This document shows positions 5,387-12,334 of a stretch of DNA of 13,398 bases, in pieces (the first letter of the stretch is position 1; each line of letters begins with the position of its first letter). The notes beneath the pieces are model-generated. The model was not told where the DNA came from and searched no databases. It saw only the letters and a list, made by a program, of their open reading frames with translations. The DNA is from Planctomycetia bacterium (GTDB lineage Bacteria > Planctomycetota > Planctomycetia > Gemmatales > Gemmataceae). The stretch spans positions 1-13,398 of the forward strand of contig JAKEEV010000981.1 in the NCBI GenBank assembly GCA_022616395.1, written 5' to 3'. Made by a program: the position numbers and the translations under genes.

Positions 5387-8081
5387 GATCGCCCGCGTCC
5401 AGGTTTTCCTCTGCAACCTTCGCGAGTGAAGCGAGCTTGTCTCCGTTGTTGAGGTTCATCACCTTCACGCCCTGAGTGTTCCGGCCAACGGTGCGGATGT
5501 CGTCCACCTTGCTGCGCGTGACCATGCCGTCTTTGGTGATGAGCATGATCTCGTCGCCGGTGCGAACACTGGTGATGCCGACAACCGGGCCGTTCTTGGC
5601 CGTGACCTTCACGTCCTTGAGTCCCTTCCCTCCTCGGCGCTGGAGTCGGTAGCGCATGGTCGTTGGGTCGGACTCGTCTCCGTTCTCGCTTTCTTCCTCC
5701 ACCACTTCCGGTTCCACTTCTTCGTCTGAATCCTGTGTCTTGTCACCCGTCTCCTCGGTGTTGGGACCAAACGGAGTCCGTTTGCCCAGACCGTTCTCGC
5801 ACACGGTCAGCAAAAACCCATCGGGGTCCGCGACCACCATGCCGACGATAACATCATCCTTGGCGAGCTTGATGCCCTTCACCCCGCGAGCGGTTCGACC
5901 CATCGCGCGGACGTTCGATTCGCGGAAGCGAATCGCCATTCCTTTGCGTGTCGAGAGAACGATTTCATCTCCAGGCCGGGTGAGCACCACCTGAATGAGT
6001 TCGTCGCCCTCCTCAAGCGTGATGCCGATGATTCCGCCTTGCCGGACGTTGCTGTAAGCCATCAACTCCGTCTTCTTCACCGTTCCCTGTCGCGTGGCCA
6101 TCATCAGGTAGTGATCCTCGGCGAACTCTTTCACCGGCACGATGCTTGTGATCTTCTCATCCGACTTCAGTCCGGGTAGGAAGTTCGCGATGCTTCTGCC
6201 GGCGGAGGTGCGCGCGGCTTGCGCGATCTTGTGGACCTTCAGCCAGTGCAACTGCCCCTTGTTGGTGAAGCAGAGCAGATACGCCTTGGTGGACGCAACG
6301 AAGAAGTGCTCGACGAAGTCATTGTCGCGCAGTCCGCCCTGCACTCCCTTTCCTCCGCGGCCTTGCACGCGGTATTCCGTCAGCGGCATTCGCTTGATGA
6401 ACTGCTCGTGAGTGATCGTGACGACGTTCAACTCGTCCTCGATCAGGTCTTCCATGTCCACTTCGCCGCCGTCGTTGGTGATCTCCGTTCGGCGCTCGTC
6501 TCCGTACTTGGCGGCCATCTGCGTGAGGTCTTCTCGAATCACCGCGCGGATGTTCGCTTCATCGGAAAGCAGCGTTTCATACCCGCGAATCTGCTCGCGG
6601 AGTTGCCGGTACTCCTTGAGGATTTCGCCGCTTTCCAGAGCCGCGAGCTGACCGAGTTGCAGTCTCACGACCGCTTCGGCCTGCTGCTCGGTCATGCGGT
6701 ATTCCTTCACCGCGCCAAGTTCCTTCTGAAGCGCTGAGAATGCCTCCGAACCGATGGCGCGTTCCATCAAGCTCGCGGGGACACTCATTCCCTGAAGCCT
6801 GACCTTTGCTTCCGCGCGATTGGGAGCTTCGCGGCAAATCTTGATGACTTGCTCGATGTCGGCAATCGCGATGAGTTGACCTTCGAGAATGTGCCCTCTG
6901 CGTTTGGCTTCCCGGAGCAAGAATTCCGTTCGTCGACGGATGACGTGGACGCGGTGTTCCAGGAACTTCTCCAGCATCACCTTGAGGGAGAGTTCCCGCG
7001 GTCGGCCATCCACCAGAGCCAGCATGATGATGCTGACTGTCTTCTGCAACTTCGTGAGCTGGTAGAGTTGGTTCAAGACCAGGTGCGGGTCGGCTTTGTT
7101 TGTCAGTTCAACGACCAGCCGCACCGGTTCTCCGTTTCGAGCGCTCGACTCGTCTCGAAGGCCCCTGATCCCGGTAATGCGTTCGGACTTGACCAGTTCG
7201 CCAATCTCTTCGGCGAGTGCATTGCGCGTGATCTGAAACGGAACTTCCGTAATGAGAATGCTCGGCGACTTTCCTTTGCTTTCTTCGGTCACGCGAGCGC
7301 GAGCGCGCAGTGTGATTCGGCCCACACAGTCCTTGTAGGCGTCGATGATTCCCTGTCGGCCCATGACGATTCCGCCGGTGGGGAAATCAGGGCCGGGGAT
7401 GATCTCCAAGAGTTCCGGGAGTTGCGTTTTCGGTTCGTCAATCAACTTGATGAGAGCTGCGCACACTTCCTTCAAGTTGTGAGGAGGAATGTGAGTCGCC
7501 ATACCGACCGCGATGCCGTCGGAGCCGTTCACGAGCAAGTTCGGGAACTTTCCCGGCAGCACGAGCGGTTCGCGATACTTGCCGTCGTAGTTGTCGATAA
7601 AATCCACCGTCTCGCGTTCGAGATCATCGAGCATCTCGGCCGCGGCGGGCGTCAGTCGCGCTTCGGTATATCGGTGAGCAGCGGGAGGAAGCCCCGCGAT
7701 GGAGCCGAAGTTCCCCTGACCGTGAACGAGGCGGTAGCGCAGGTTCCAGTCCTGAGCCATCCGCACGAGCGAATCGTAGATGGACTGGTCGCCGTGCGGG
7801 TGATACCGTTTCATCGTCTCGCCGATGATCCCGGCACACTTGCTGGTGGACGAGGTCGGGCCGAGTCCCAGATCGTTCATCGCGACCAGGATTCGGCGTT
7901 GAGACGGCTTCAGTCCATCTCGCACATCGGGCAAAGCCCGACTGACGATGACCGATTGTGCGTAGGTGAGGTAACTGTCCCGCAACTCGTCGATAATATC
8001 GAGCGGGTTGATGGGCGAGGCGCTGGCTGTGGGGCCATCGAGTCCAGTGGGCGGGATCGGAGGTGAGGTCGCGTCGGCCAA
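5367..8081 (-). CDS. gyrA: DNA gyrase subunit A
   Basis: GyrA cuts and rejoins DNA in the A2B2 gyrase that introduces negative supercoils using ATP. Numbering from the TTG at 8081 gives 904 residues. The N-terminal topoisomerase IV/GyrA fold starts near residue 27 (IIDELRDSYLTYAQSVIVSRALPD begins at 29). The catalytic tyrosine is Tyr138 in HRYTEARL. The quinolone region reads HPHGDQSIYD (94-103), so the position of E. coli Ser83 is Gln99 while the Asp87 equivalent is Asp103. The C-terminal beta-pinwheel begins near 550 with a GyrA-box variant QGRGGKG (573-579); a second box QRRGGKG lies at 814-820 after an acidic linker at 776-805. TTG is preferred as the start because GAAGGAG (8088-8094) precedes it by six bases, and a longer reading from 8186 would begin inside a repeat hairpin. 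The last residues and stop come from a family 1 repeat. Confidence 0.95.
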   Translation of the reverse strand: MADATSPPIPPTGLDGPTASASPINPLDIIDELRDSYLTYAQSVIVSRALPDVRDGLKPSQRRILVAMNDLGLGPTSSTSKCAGIIGETMKRYHPHGDQSIYDSLVRMAQDWNLRYRLVHGQGNFGSIAGLPPAAHRYTEARLTPAAAEMLDDLERETVDFIDNYDGKYREPLVLPGKFPNLLVNGSDGIAVGMATHIPPHNLKEVCAALIKLIDEPKTQLPELLEIIPGPDFPTGGIVMGRQGIIDAYKDCVGRITLRARARVTEESKGKSPSILITEVPFQITRNALAEEIGELVKSERITGIRGLRDESSARNGEPVRLVVELTNKADPHLVLNQLYQLTKLQKTVSIIMLALVDGRPRELSLKVMLEKFLEHRVHVIRRRTEFLLREAKRRGHILEGQLIAIADIEQVIKICREAPNRAEAKVRLQGMSVPASLMERAIGSEAFSALQKELGAVKEYRMTEQQAEAVVRLQLGQLAALESGEILKEYRQLREQIRGYETLLSDEANIRAVIREDLTQMAAKYGDERRTEITNDGGEVDMEDLIEDELNVVTITHEQFIKRMPLTEYRVQGRGGKGVQGGLRDNDFVEHFFVASTKAYLLCFTNKGQLHWLKVHKIAQAARTSAGRSIANFLPGLKSDEKITSIVPVKEFAEDHYLMMATRQGTVKKTELMAYSNVRQGGIIGITLEEGDELIQVVLTRPGDEIVLSTRKGMAIRFRESNVRAMGRTARGVKGIKLAKDDVIVGMVVADPDGFLLTVCENGLGKRTPFGPNTEETGDKTQDSDEEVEPEVVEEESENGDESDPTTMRYRLQRRGGKGLKDVKVTAKNGPVVGITSVRTGDEIMLITKDGMVTRSKVDDIRTVGRNTQGVKVMNLNNGDKLASLAKVAEENLDAGDQSEPEA

Positions 8082-8094
8082 CGAAAGCTCCTTC
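8079..8094 (-). promoter_or_regulatory. Ribosome binding site and TTG start of gyrA
   Basis: On the minus strand GAAGGAG (8088-8094), six bases, then TTG (8079-8081). The protein would begin MADATSPP. The next in-frame upstream start is the ATG at 8186, which lies within the right arm of a palindromic repeat and has no such ribosome site. Confidence 0.7.
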
Positions 8095-8134
8095 GGAATG
8101 CGTTCTGCGCGGCCGGAAAATCCGGCTTTCCGGA

Positions 8135-8221
8135 TTGGTTCTTGGTGAACCGCGACCCTCAGGGAGCGGGTGTCTGTAAGCCTCACCCGCTCCCTGAGGG
8201 TCGCGGTTCACCGAGAACCAA
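8135..8221. repeat. Long family 2 inverted repeat (38-bp arms)
   Basis: Arms at 8135-8172 and 8184-8221 are complementary except for one T-G mismatch (8143/8213), with an 11-base loop. The inner 29 bp (8144-8172 and 8184-8212) are perfect. The core CGCGACCCTCAGGGAGCG is shared with the hairpin at 879-940; the differing base is changed in both arms, so pairing is kept. It sits in the gyrA leader, ending about 54 bases before the TTG start. Confidence 0.9.
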
Positions 8222-8361
8222 AACCGGCTTTTCCCTGGCGAATGCCTCTGTGCGAAGAACAATGCTATTTTAGGGGAATCGAGCCTTCCAAACCAGCGCC
8301 GTTGAGGCCCTGGAGGAGCCTTTTTCCCTCGTCGGAAGTTAAATCCAGATAAGCTGTTCGG

Positions 8362-8376
8362 GCTGTTCCGGACAGC
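8362..8376. promoter_or_regulatory. Short palindrome upstream of the STN-like gene, possible operator or leader hairpin
   Basis: GCTGTTCCGGACAGC is a 15-base near-perfect palindrome (six of seven pairs), preceded by a direct partial copy GCTGTTC at 8353-8359. It lies 34 bases before the ATG at 8411. It could bind a dimeric regulator or form a leader stem; chance is also possible. Confidence 0.25.
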
Positions 8377-8410
8377 AGGCGACAGGAACCTTCTCCCGGT
8401 GGAACGTGTC

Positions 8411-9052
8411 ATGCGTGTGAAGGTGATTTTTGCCGTGTTAGTGTCCACTTTTTGGATCGGGTTTTCCGCCGGACAACCGACCCTCGCAGCCGGTCAGAAG
8501 GACGATCTGAAAGGCTCAAAAGAAGCGCTGAAGGAGACGCCCGCGGCGACTTTGACGCGCACGAAGCTCCTCAAGGTGAAGGTCACCGGAGCCTTCAAGG
8601 AAGTGCGACTGGGCGATGTGCTCAAGGAGTTCGCTTCTCAAGTCGACGCGAAACTCGACACTCCCGTGATGTGGACTTACGGTTCTGGCTTCCCCTTTGC
8701 CCAGAAGGTCACGTACAGTTGTAAGGAGAAGTTGCTGGAAGAAGTGCTCGACGAGCTACTGACGAAGTTCGGCACGCCGGGCTTCTTTGTTGTGTCGAAG
8801 GACGGCCACAAGCACGACGGGTGGGTTCAACTGACCAACGAGGGCGAACGCGGATACGAGAAGGGGAGCGAACCGAAGCTCACCGACGAGGAACAGACCG
8901 ACTCGAACGAGCGCCTGGCTTTAGCCAAGAAGTTGATCGCCGACGGCAAACTCGATCAGGCCAAGACGGTGCTATTTGTGCTTACCAAGAAGTATCCGCA
9001 CTCGTCCGCGGCACGCGAAGCGCGCGTGTTATGGGCGAAGATCGAGAAGTAG
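8411..9052 (+). CDS. Secreted protein with STN-like domain and C-terminal TPR-like helices
   Basis: A 213-residue protein when started at the ATG at 8411; a GTG four codons upstream (8399) is the alternative. The ATG places a normal signal peptide at the very N-terminus (MRVKVIFAVLVSTFWIGFSAG, cleavage probably near residue 20-27). Residues about 50-145 have the look of a secretin/TonB short N-terminal (STN-like) domain: a beta strand (KVKVTGAFKEVRLGDVLKEF), then VTYSCKEKLLEEVLDELLTKFG, then FFVVSKDG. The last 45 residues (LALAKKLIADGKLDQAKTVL, then KKYPHSSAAREARVLW) resemble one to two TPR helix pairs. No secretin barrel is present, so it is probably a free periplasmic protein. Its function is unknown. 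The stop codon is the start of a family 3 repeat, and aat follows 67 bases later. Confidence 0.7.
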   Translation: MRVKVIFAVLVSTFWIGFSAGQPTLAAGQKDDLKGSKEALKETPAATLTRTKLLKVKVTGAFKEVRLGDVLKEFASQVDAKLDTPVMWTYGSGFPFAQKVTYSCKEKLLEEVLDELLTKFGTPGFFVVSKDGHKHDGWVQLTNEGERGYEKGSEPKLTDEEQTDSNERLALAKKLIADGKLDQAKTVLFVLTKKYPHSSAAREARVLWAKIEK

Positions 9053-9103
9053 GACAGGCTGGACACCTGTCTCAACTCATGACAGGCAAGATGCCTCTCC
9101 TAC
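9049..9103 (+). repeat. Two family 3 repeats between the STN-like gene and aat
   Basis: The first copy (9049-9074) starts at the TAG stop of the STN-like gene and reads TAGGACAGGCTGGACACCTG then TCTCA, a variant with a different loop. The second copy (9080-9103), in the opposite orientation, reads TGACAGGC, AAGAT, GCCTCTCCTAC. Both could form short hairpins in the mRNA between the two genes. They also show that the open frame upstream of the aat GTG is not coding. Confidence 0.65.
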
Positions 9104-9119
9104 ATGCAAAGGGTCATCC

Positions 9120-9824
9120 GTGAGTGGCGTGTGGGGCAATCGTGATGTGCCGTGGATTCCGCCGGACATGGCGGAACCGGACGGCTTTGTGGGCGTGGGT
9201 GGCGATCTGTCGCCGAGAACGCTCCTGCGGGCTTACGCCGATGGCGTCTTCCCGTGGTTCAATGAAGGCGATCCGATTCTGTGGTGGTCGCCCGACCCAC
9301 GCGCGATCATCGAACTTCACGTCAATCAATCCGCTCACCCGGAAGCCACTCCGGGTTACGGCGGGCTTCACGTTTCGCGACGGCTGGCGCGCACGATTCG
9401 TTCGGGCAAGTTCCGAGTCACGATGAACGCGTGTTTCGCGACCGTGATGCGCGCTTGTGGCGAAAACCGGCCCGAAGGGACATGGGTGACAGACGACATG
9501 CTGAAGGCGTACACCGAACTGCACCGTCTCGGCCATGCTCACAGCGTCGAGACCTGGATTGGCGATGAACTCGCGGGTGGTACTTACGGAGTGTCGATTG
9601 GCGGATTCTTCTCCGCGGAGTCGATGTTCTACCGCGTCTCCGATGGCTCGAAAGTCGCACTCGCCGCGCTGGTGTCGCGGTTGTGCGAGTGCGGATTCAC
9701 GCTGCTTGACGTGCAGATGACGACGGATCACACCGGCCGCATGGGAGCAACAGAACTTTCCCGTCGCGACTACCTGAAGCGATTACGAAAAGCGATTGGG
9801 CTAACTGGCGTAAGCTTCGTGTGA
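9120..9824 (+). CDS. aat: Leucyl/phenylalanyl-tRNA--protein transferase
   Basis: Transfers Leu or Phe from charged tRNA to the N-terminal Arg or Lys of proteins, making them N-degron substrates for ClpS/ClpAP in the cytoplasm. The protein is 234 residues, the usual length for the family. Hallmarks include WIPPDMAEPDGFVGVGGDLS near the N-terminus, the YADGVFPWF and WWSPDPRAII segments, then GTWVTDDMLKAYTELHRLGH, AHSVETW and GGTYGVSIGGFFSAESMFYR in the GNAT-like domain, and LLDVQM near the end. The frame is open back to 8976, but the GTG at 9120 is preferred: AAAGGG (9108-9113) lies six bases upstream, it gives the family length, and the upstream part overlaps repeats and the STN-like gene. The last 24 bases of the gene belong to a tandemly duplicated unit. 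Confidence 0.93.
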   Translation: MSGVWGNRDVPWIPPDMAEPDGFVGVGGDLSPRTLLRAYADGVFPWFNEGDPILWWSPDPRAIIELHVNQSAHPEATPGYGGLHVSRRLARTIRSGKFRVTMNACFATVMRACGENRPEGTWVTDDMLKAYTELHRLGHAHSVETWIGDELAGGTYGVSIGGFFSAESMFYRVSDGSKVALAALVSRLCECGFTLLDVQMTTDHTGRMGATELSRRDYLKRLRKAIGLTGVSFV

Positions 9825-9949
9825 ATCAGAGCCGGAAGCTAACCGGCGTAAGCTTCGTGTGAATCAGAGCCGGAAGCGTCAGCGACGGGGTTTTCTCTTC
9901 TTCGTGTGAATCAGAGCCGGAAGCGTCAGCGACGGGGTTTTCTCTTCGC
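9801..9949 (+). repeat. Tandem repeat array covering the aat 3' end
   Basis: Two 38-base units (9801-9838 and 9839-9876) differ by one base (CTAACTGGCG versus CTAACCGGCG). A 47-base unit (9877-9923) follows, then a partial one (9924-9949). All complete units end in TTCGTGTGAATCAGAGCCGG AAG; the last two begin with CGTCAGCGACGGGG. The first unit includes the last eight aat codons, so that part of the gene was copied into the 3' untranslated region. The units carry a left arm of the family 1 repeat with A in place of G in ATCAGAG. Confidence 0.9.
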
Positions 9950-10002
9950 GAAGTTGCGACTGTGTTTTGTGTACCCCGTCGCTGACGCTTCCGGCTCCGA
10001 TT
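9909..10002. repeat. Family 1 inverted repeat between convergent aat and BBP7 genes
   Basis: A 29-base arm at 9909-9937 pairs with 9974-10002 with one mismatch, around a 36-base loop. It is the same element as at 2953-3038 and again lies between two convergent gene ends, so it could terminate or protect transcripts from both sides. No clear T-run follows. Confidence 0.85.
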
Positions 10003-10007
10003 CTCAA

Positions 10008-10029
10008 TGACAGGCAAGATGCCTATCCT
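10008..10029 (-). repeat. Family 3 repeat just past the BBP7 stop
   Basis: On the minus strand the element reads AGGATAGGC, ATCTT, GCCTGTCA. It begins about ten bases after the TGA stop of the BBP7 gene, so unlike four other copies it does not supply the stop codon. Confidence 0.65.
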
Positions 10030-10039
10030 GCGAATGGCA

Positions 10040-11302
10040 TCAATAGCGCAACTCAAAGCCCAAGTTCACCGATTGCACCCAAAAGTCCGTGAGTACAAGT
10101 CCGGAGTTGGACGGGTCGAGCACATCTCCCAACCGGGCAGCACGGCTGAGGTAAAAGAACGAGTAACCCGCGAAAAGACGGGCGTGGTCGGTCAACTGTC
10201 TTCCTGCCGTCACATTGAGAGCCGGGAAGACCGCGAACTCGCTCTCTTCCGAGGCTCGAAGAGCCGGAAGTCTCCTAAATGTGCCCGCTCTTCGTGCTTC
10301 GGCGTTGGTAAACAGCCCGCTTGCACACACATCAGGAGTCACAACGCCAAGAGCAACCTTCGCCGATCCGCCAACATACCACCCACTCGCGCGAATCTCG
10401 CCCGCCAGTCCCACTTGCCCGCCGTGGAACGGGTTCGACGCCAGCACTCGGTTGCGATCATCGGGCCCATCCGCCACATCGCCCAGGTAGATTTCATCTG
10501 ACAGGTACGCGAACCGATAGCCAACCAGAGCATCAATCCGCGTTCTGGGAGCGCAGTAAAGATTCGAGCGATAGTTTACATCCACCGACGTGAAGAATGT
10601 CGAGAGCGTGACGGGGAAAACGCTCGTCACGCTTGAATCGGGAACCACGATGAGCCGCGGACCGGATCGACCAGGGCCATCGCCGAACAGCACCAGCGTG
10701 CCGGGCGAGAAGCCGTCGAGGGTGCGATCCGCGACACGGAAGAAGAAGTTTCCTTCAACGCCATGAAGGTGTTCTTCGCCGAACCACCGGCCGACGGTTA
10801 GCCCCAATCCCGCGCCAAACGTGCCCGATGATTCACTCGCGACCGGTAACCGCAACCCTGCCGGATGGCCTGGAACCGTCAGCGCAGCCGGGTTGCCTGG
10901 AACGGGTAAGCGCAAGGTCGCGGGCGCTTTACGGGTCGGCGCCCAACTCAGTTCGAGCGACACGTTCACCCACCAGCGGCCCAGCGGTCTGCACGCTTCG
11001 GGCGGCAAGCGTTCCTGAACGCTGTCGGGCAGATAGAGGTAGCCGTGATCGTACTCGAAGCCCGGCACGCTTGGCCGAGGGACTTCCGCGAGTGGTGGCT
11101 TCTGCGCTGGAACGGGCAACAGCGGAGGAAGTTGACTTCCCGAAACTGGAGGCGGAATCGCGGACGCGGGTGGGAGCGAAGGTGTCGGAGAAGCAGGTGT
11201 TGTGGGTGGAACTGGAATCGTTGGTAGCTGCTGGGGCTGAGCGCGCGCTGATGCAAGACCGATCAGCACAACGCTCCCAGCAACCAGCCAGCGACTTCGC
11301 AT
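10040..11302 (-). CDS. BBP7 family outer membrane beta-barrel protein
   Basis: A 420-residue protein with a signal peptide (cleavage likely after ASARA at about 21) and a long Pro-rich spacer (about 23-85). The rest resembles the planctomycete BBP7 barrel family: RWWVNVSLELSW near 110, a Gly-rich GTFGAGLGLTVGRWF segment, FFFRVADRTLDGF, a GYRFAYLSDEIYLGDV segment, then NPFHGGQVGLAGEIRASGWY, VGGSAKVALGV and the final strands GRQLTDHARLFAGYSFFYLS and SVNLGFELRY. BBP7 proteins are thought to be outer membrane barrels; the cargo is unknown. The ATG at 11302 follows AAGGGAG at five bases. A 17-residue stretch EARRAGTFRRLPALRAS before the last strands is encoded by an inverted repeat (10249-10302). 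A PGNPAALTV/PGHPAGLRL internal duplication lies near residue 135-150. It lies 25 bases after the hydrolase gene, so the two are probably one operon. Confidence 0.85.
   Translation of the reverse strand: MRSRWLVAGSVVLIGLASARAQPQQLPTIPVPPTTPASPTPSLPPASAIPPPVSGSQLPPLLPVPAQKPPLAEVPRPSVPGFEYDHGYLYLPDSVQERLPPEACRPLGRWWVNVSLELSWAPTRKAPATLRLPVPGNPAALTVPGHPAGLRLPVASESSGTFGAGLGLTVGRWFGEEHLHGVEGNFFFRVADRTLDGFSPGTLVLFGDGPGRSGPRLIVVPDSSVTSVFPVTLSTFFTSVDVNYRSNLYCAPRTRIDALVGYRFAYLSDEIYLGDVADGPDDRNRVLASNPFHGGQVGLAGEIRASGWYVGGSAKVALGVVTPDVCASGLFTNAEARRAGTFRRLPALRASEESEFAVFPALNVTAGRQLTDHARLFAGYSFFYLSRAARLGDVLDPSNSGLVLTDFWVQSVNLGFELRY
10249..10302. repeat. Inverted repeat inserted in frame within the BBP7 gene
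   Basis: Arms at 10249-10264 (CCGAGGCTCGAAGAGC) and 10287-10302 (GCTCTTCGTGCTTCGG) pair at 14 of 16 positions around a 22-base spacer. The 54-base element is read in frame as part of the BBP7 protein, giving an Arg/Ala-rich peptide unlike the surrounding barrel. Repeat DNA that keeps the frame in an exposed loop is the simplest reading. Confidence 0.65.
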
Positions 11303-11327
11303 CCAAACTCCCTTGTCGGATCGCGCT

Positions 11328-12188
11328 TCAGCGATTCACCGGCGCGCCGAAGAGCGGGAACAGGTACGCGTGGATGAACGCGGGAGCGTAGACTCCGTAG
11401 TGTCCGCCATCATGTCCGCTCCAGGCCATCTGCGCGGTCCAGAAGTGTTGGCTTAACCTGGCGTTCTCCGTCGCATCGAGGGAACTTCCTCGCTTTGGCT
11501 GAAATCCCCATCTCCCTGCGGCCAGGCGGGAACGCGGATTGTCCGTCGTTCCCACCACGCGAATCACAAAACCCAGAGCCACCCGGTCCTTCTTGCTGCA
11601 AAATACATCGATTCCTTCCCGCGCAGACCAGAGCGAGGGGCGCAGGTCATAGCCAGTCGAAACGCTGGGGGCAAGTAGGATCATGCGGTCGATGGAATCC
11701 GGCGGCAGGCAGTCCCCGGCAGCCAGAGCCACCGCGCAGCCAGCGCTGTGCCCGACCACTATCACTCGGCGATGTGGTTCTCGCTGTTTGCGTTCTAGAA
11801 TTGCCATCGCCAGGCGCTGACCTTGAGCCTTCGCATGCGCTCCGTCGATTTGATCCTGCAATAATCTGCGGTAACCATGCGACCAGGGAAAGACGCTCAG
11901 TTCGATTGTGTTTCCGACTTGCAAATTGGCTTCCGTGAGGGCATTGGAACACCCCCTGAGATCGCCCGCCCCATCGAGCACCCAGACGAGCGGTCGTGTG
12001 TCCGGCGCGCTCGGCGCCTGGCTGCGAACGGTCCAGCAACCGCAGTACGTTCGGTATTGGTAACCGGCACTTTGGGAGCGTGTGGTTCGTTGGGAAAAGA
12101 TTCCCCGCGATCCGCCCACTGCTCCCACGCCGGAGAACAGCAGCCCCGTTAAACACACCACAAGGAAGAGTTTCGTCAGTCGGTGCAT
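11328..12188 (-). CDS. Exported alpha/beta hydrolase
   Basis: A 286-residue protein. Residues 5-23 form a hydrophobic signal segment without a lipobox Cys, so the product is probably exported or anchored. The alpha/beta hydrolase core shows WVLDGAGDLRGCSNAL (69-84) after strand 3, where the oxyanion hole is formed, then VIVVGHSAG (142-150) with Ser148 as the nucleophile. Asp201 in SKKDRVAL and His259 or His263 in SGHDGGHYG are candidates for the rest of the triad. The substrate is unknown; serine esterase, lipase or peptidase activity is possible. The start at 12188 gives the signal peptide but has only a weak ribosome site. The stop is 25 bases from the BBP7 start on the same strand. It is divergent from the DUF1571 gene across 143 bases. 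Confidence 0.8.
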   Translation of the reverse strand: MHRLTKLFLVVCLTGLLFSGVGAVGGSRGIFSQRTTRSQSAGYQYRTYCGCWTVRSQAPSAPDTRPLVWVLDGAGDLRGCSNALTEANLQVGNTIELSVFPWSHGYRRLLQDQIDGAHAKAQGQRLAMAILERKQREPHRRVIVVGHSAGCAVALAAGDCLPPDSIDRMILLAPSVSTGYDLRPSLWSAREGIDVFCSKKDRVALGFVIRVVGTTDNPRSRLAAGRWGFQPKRGSSLDATENARLSQHFWTAQMAWSGHDGGHYGVYAPAFIHAYLFPLFGAPVNR

Positions 12189-12331
12189 AATTCGATGCCC
12201 GTCAAGTCACGAGCGCGACAGGTTCAGCCAGATAGTATCGACACGCAACGAGATCAACTGCAGTTTCCAGGCAAGCCCGGTCGAACACGAAAGATACGCC
12301 CTCTTTCATCATGTCGGTAAGGAGGGAACAG
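12189..12331. other. Divergent promoter region between the hydrolase and DUF1571 genes
   Basis: A 143-base gap containing the starts of two divergent genes. It carries no copy of the three repeat families, unlike the other two divergent gaps. The only clear signal is the strong ribosome site at its right end (12318-12326). Confidence 0.5.
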
Positions 12332-12334
12332 ATG
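12318..12334 (+). promoter_or_regulatory. Ribosome binding site that fixes the DUF1571 gene start
   Basis: TAAGGAGGG (12318-12326), five bases, then ATG (12332). This nearly perfect Shine-Dalgarno makes 12332 the start rather than the in-frame ATG at 12311, whose coding would run through the ribosome site itself. Confidence 0.85.

Larger units (their letters stand above)
8082..8410. other. 329-base divergent intergenic region between gyrA and the STN-like gene
   Basis: No gene is seen here. It must hold the promoters and leaders of both gyrA (leftward) and the STN-like gene (rightward). It contains a short inverted repeat AATCCG/CGGATT (8119-8124 and 8131-8136), the long family 2 hairpin at 8135-8221, and a small palindrome at 8362-8376. 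I could not define a convincing -35/-10 pair. Confidence 0.6.

Noticed and set aside
6849..8066. Long 405-codon open frame on the plus strand opposite gyrA
   Set aside because: Antisense shadow of a strongly conserved gene in GC-rich DNA; the translated product has no recognisable domain.
8082..8186. In-frame upstream extension of GyrA by 35 residues from an ATG at 8186
   Set aside because: It would translate the arm of a palindromic repeat, and a TTG at 8081 has a strong, well-spaced ribosome site that fits the family N-terminus.
8976..9119. Upstream extension of Aat to an ATG at 8976
   Set aside because: It overlaps the STN-like gene and two repeats, and the GTG at 9120 gives the normal 234-residue length with a good ribosome site.
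9801..10002. CRISPR array
   Set aside because: The units are adjacent with little or no spacer, have unequal length, and no cas gene is present; this is a tandem duplication of a palindromic repeat.
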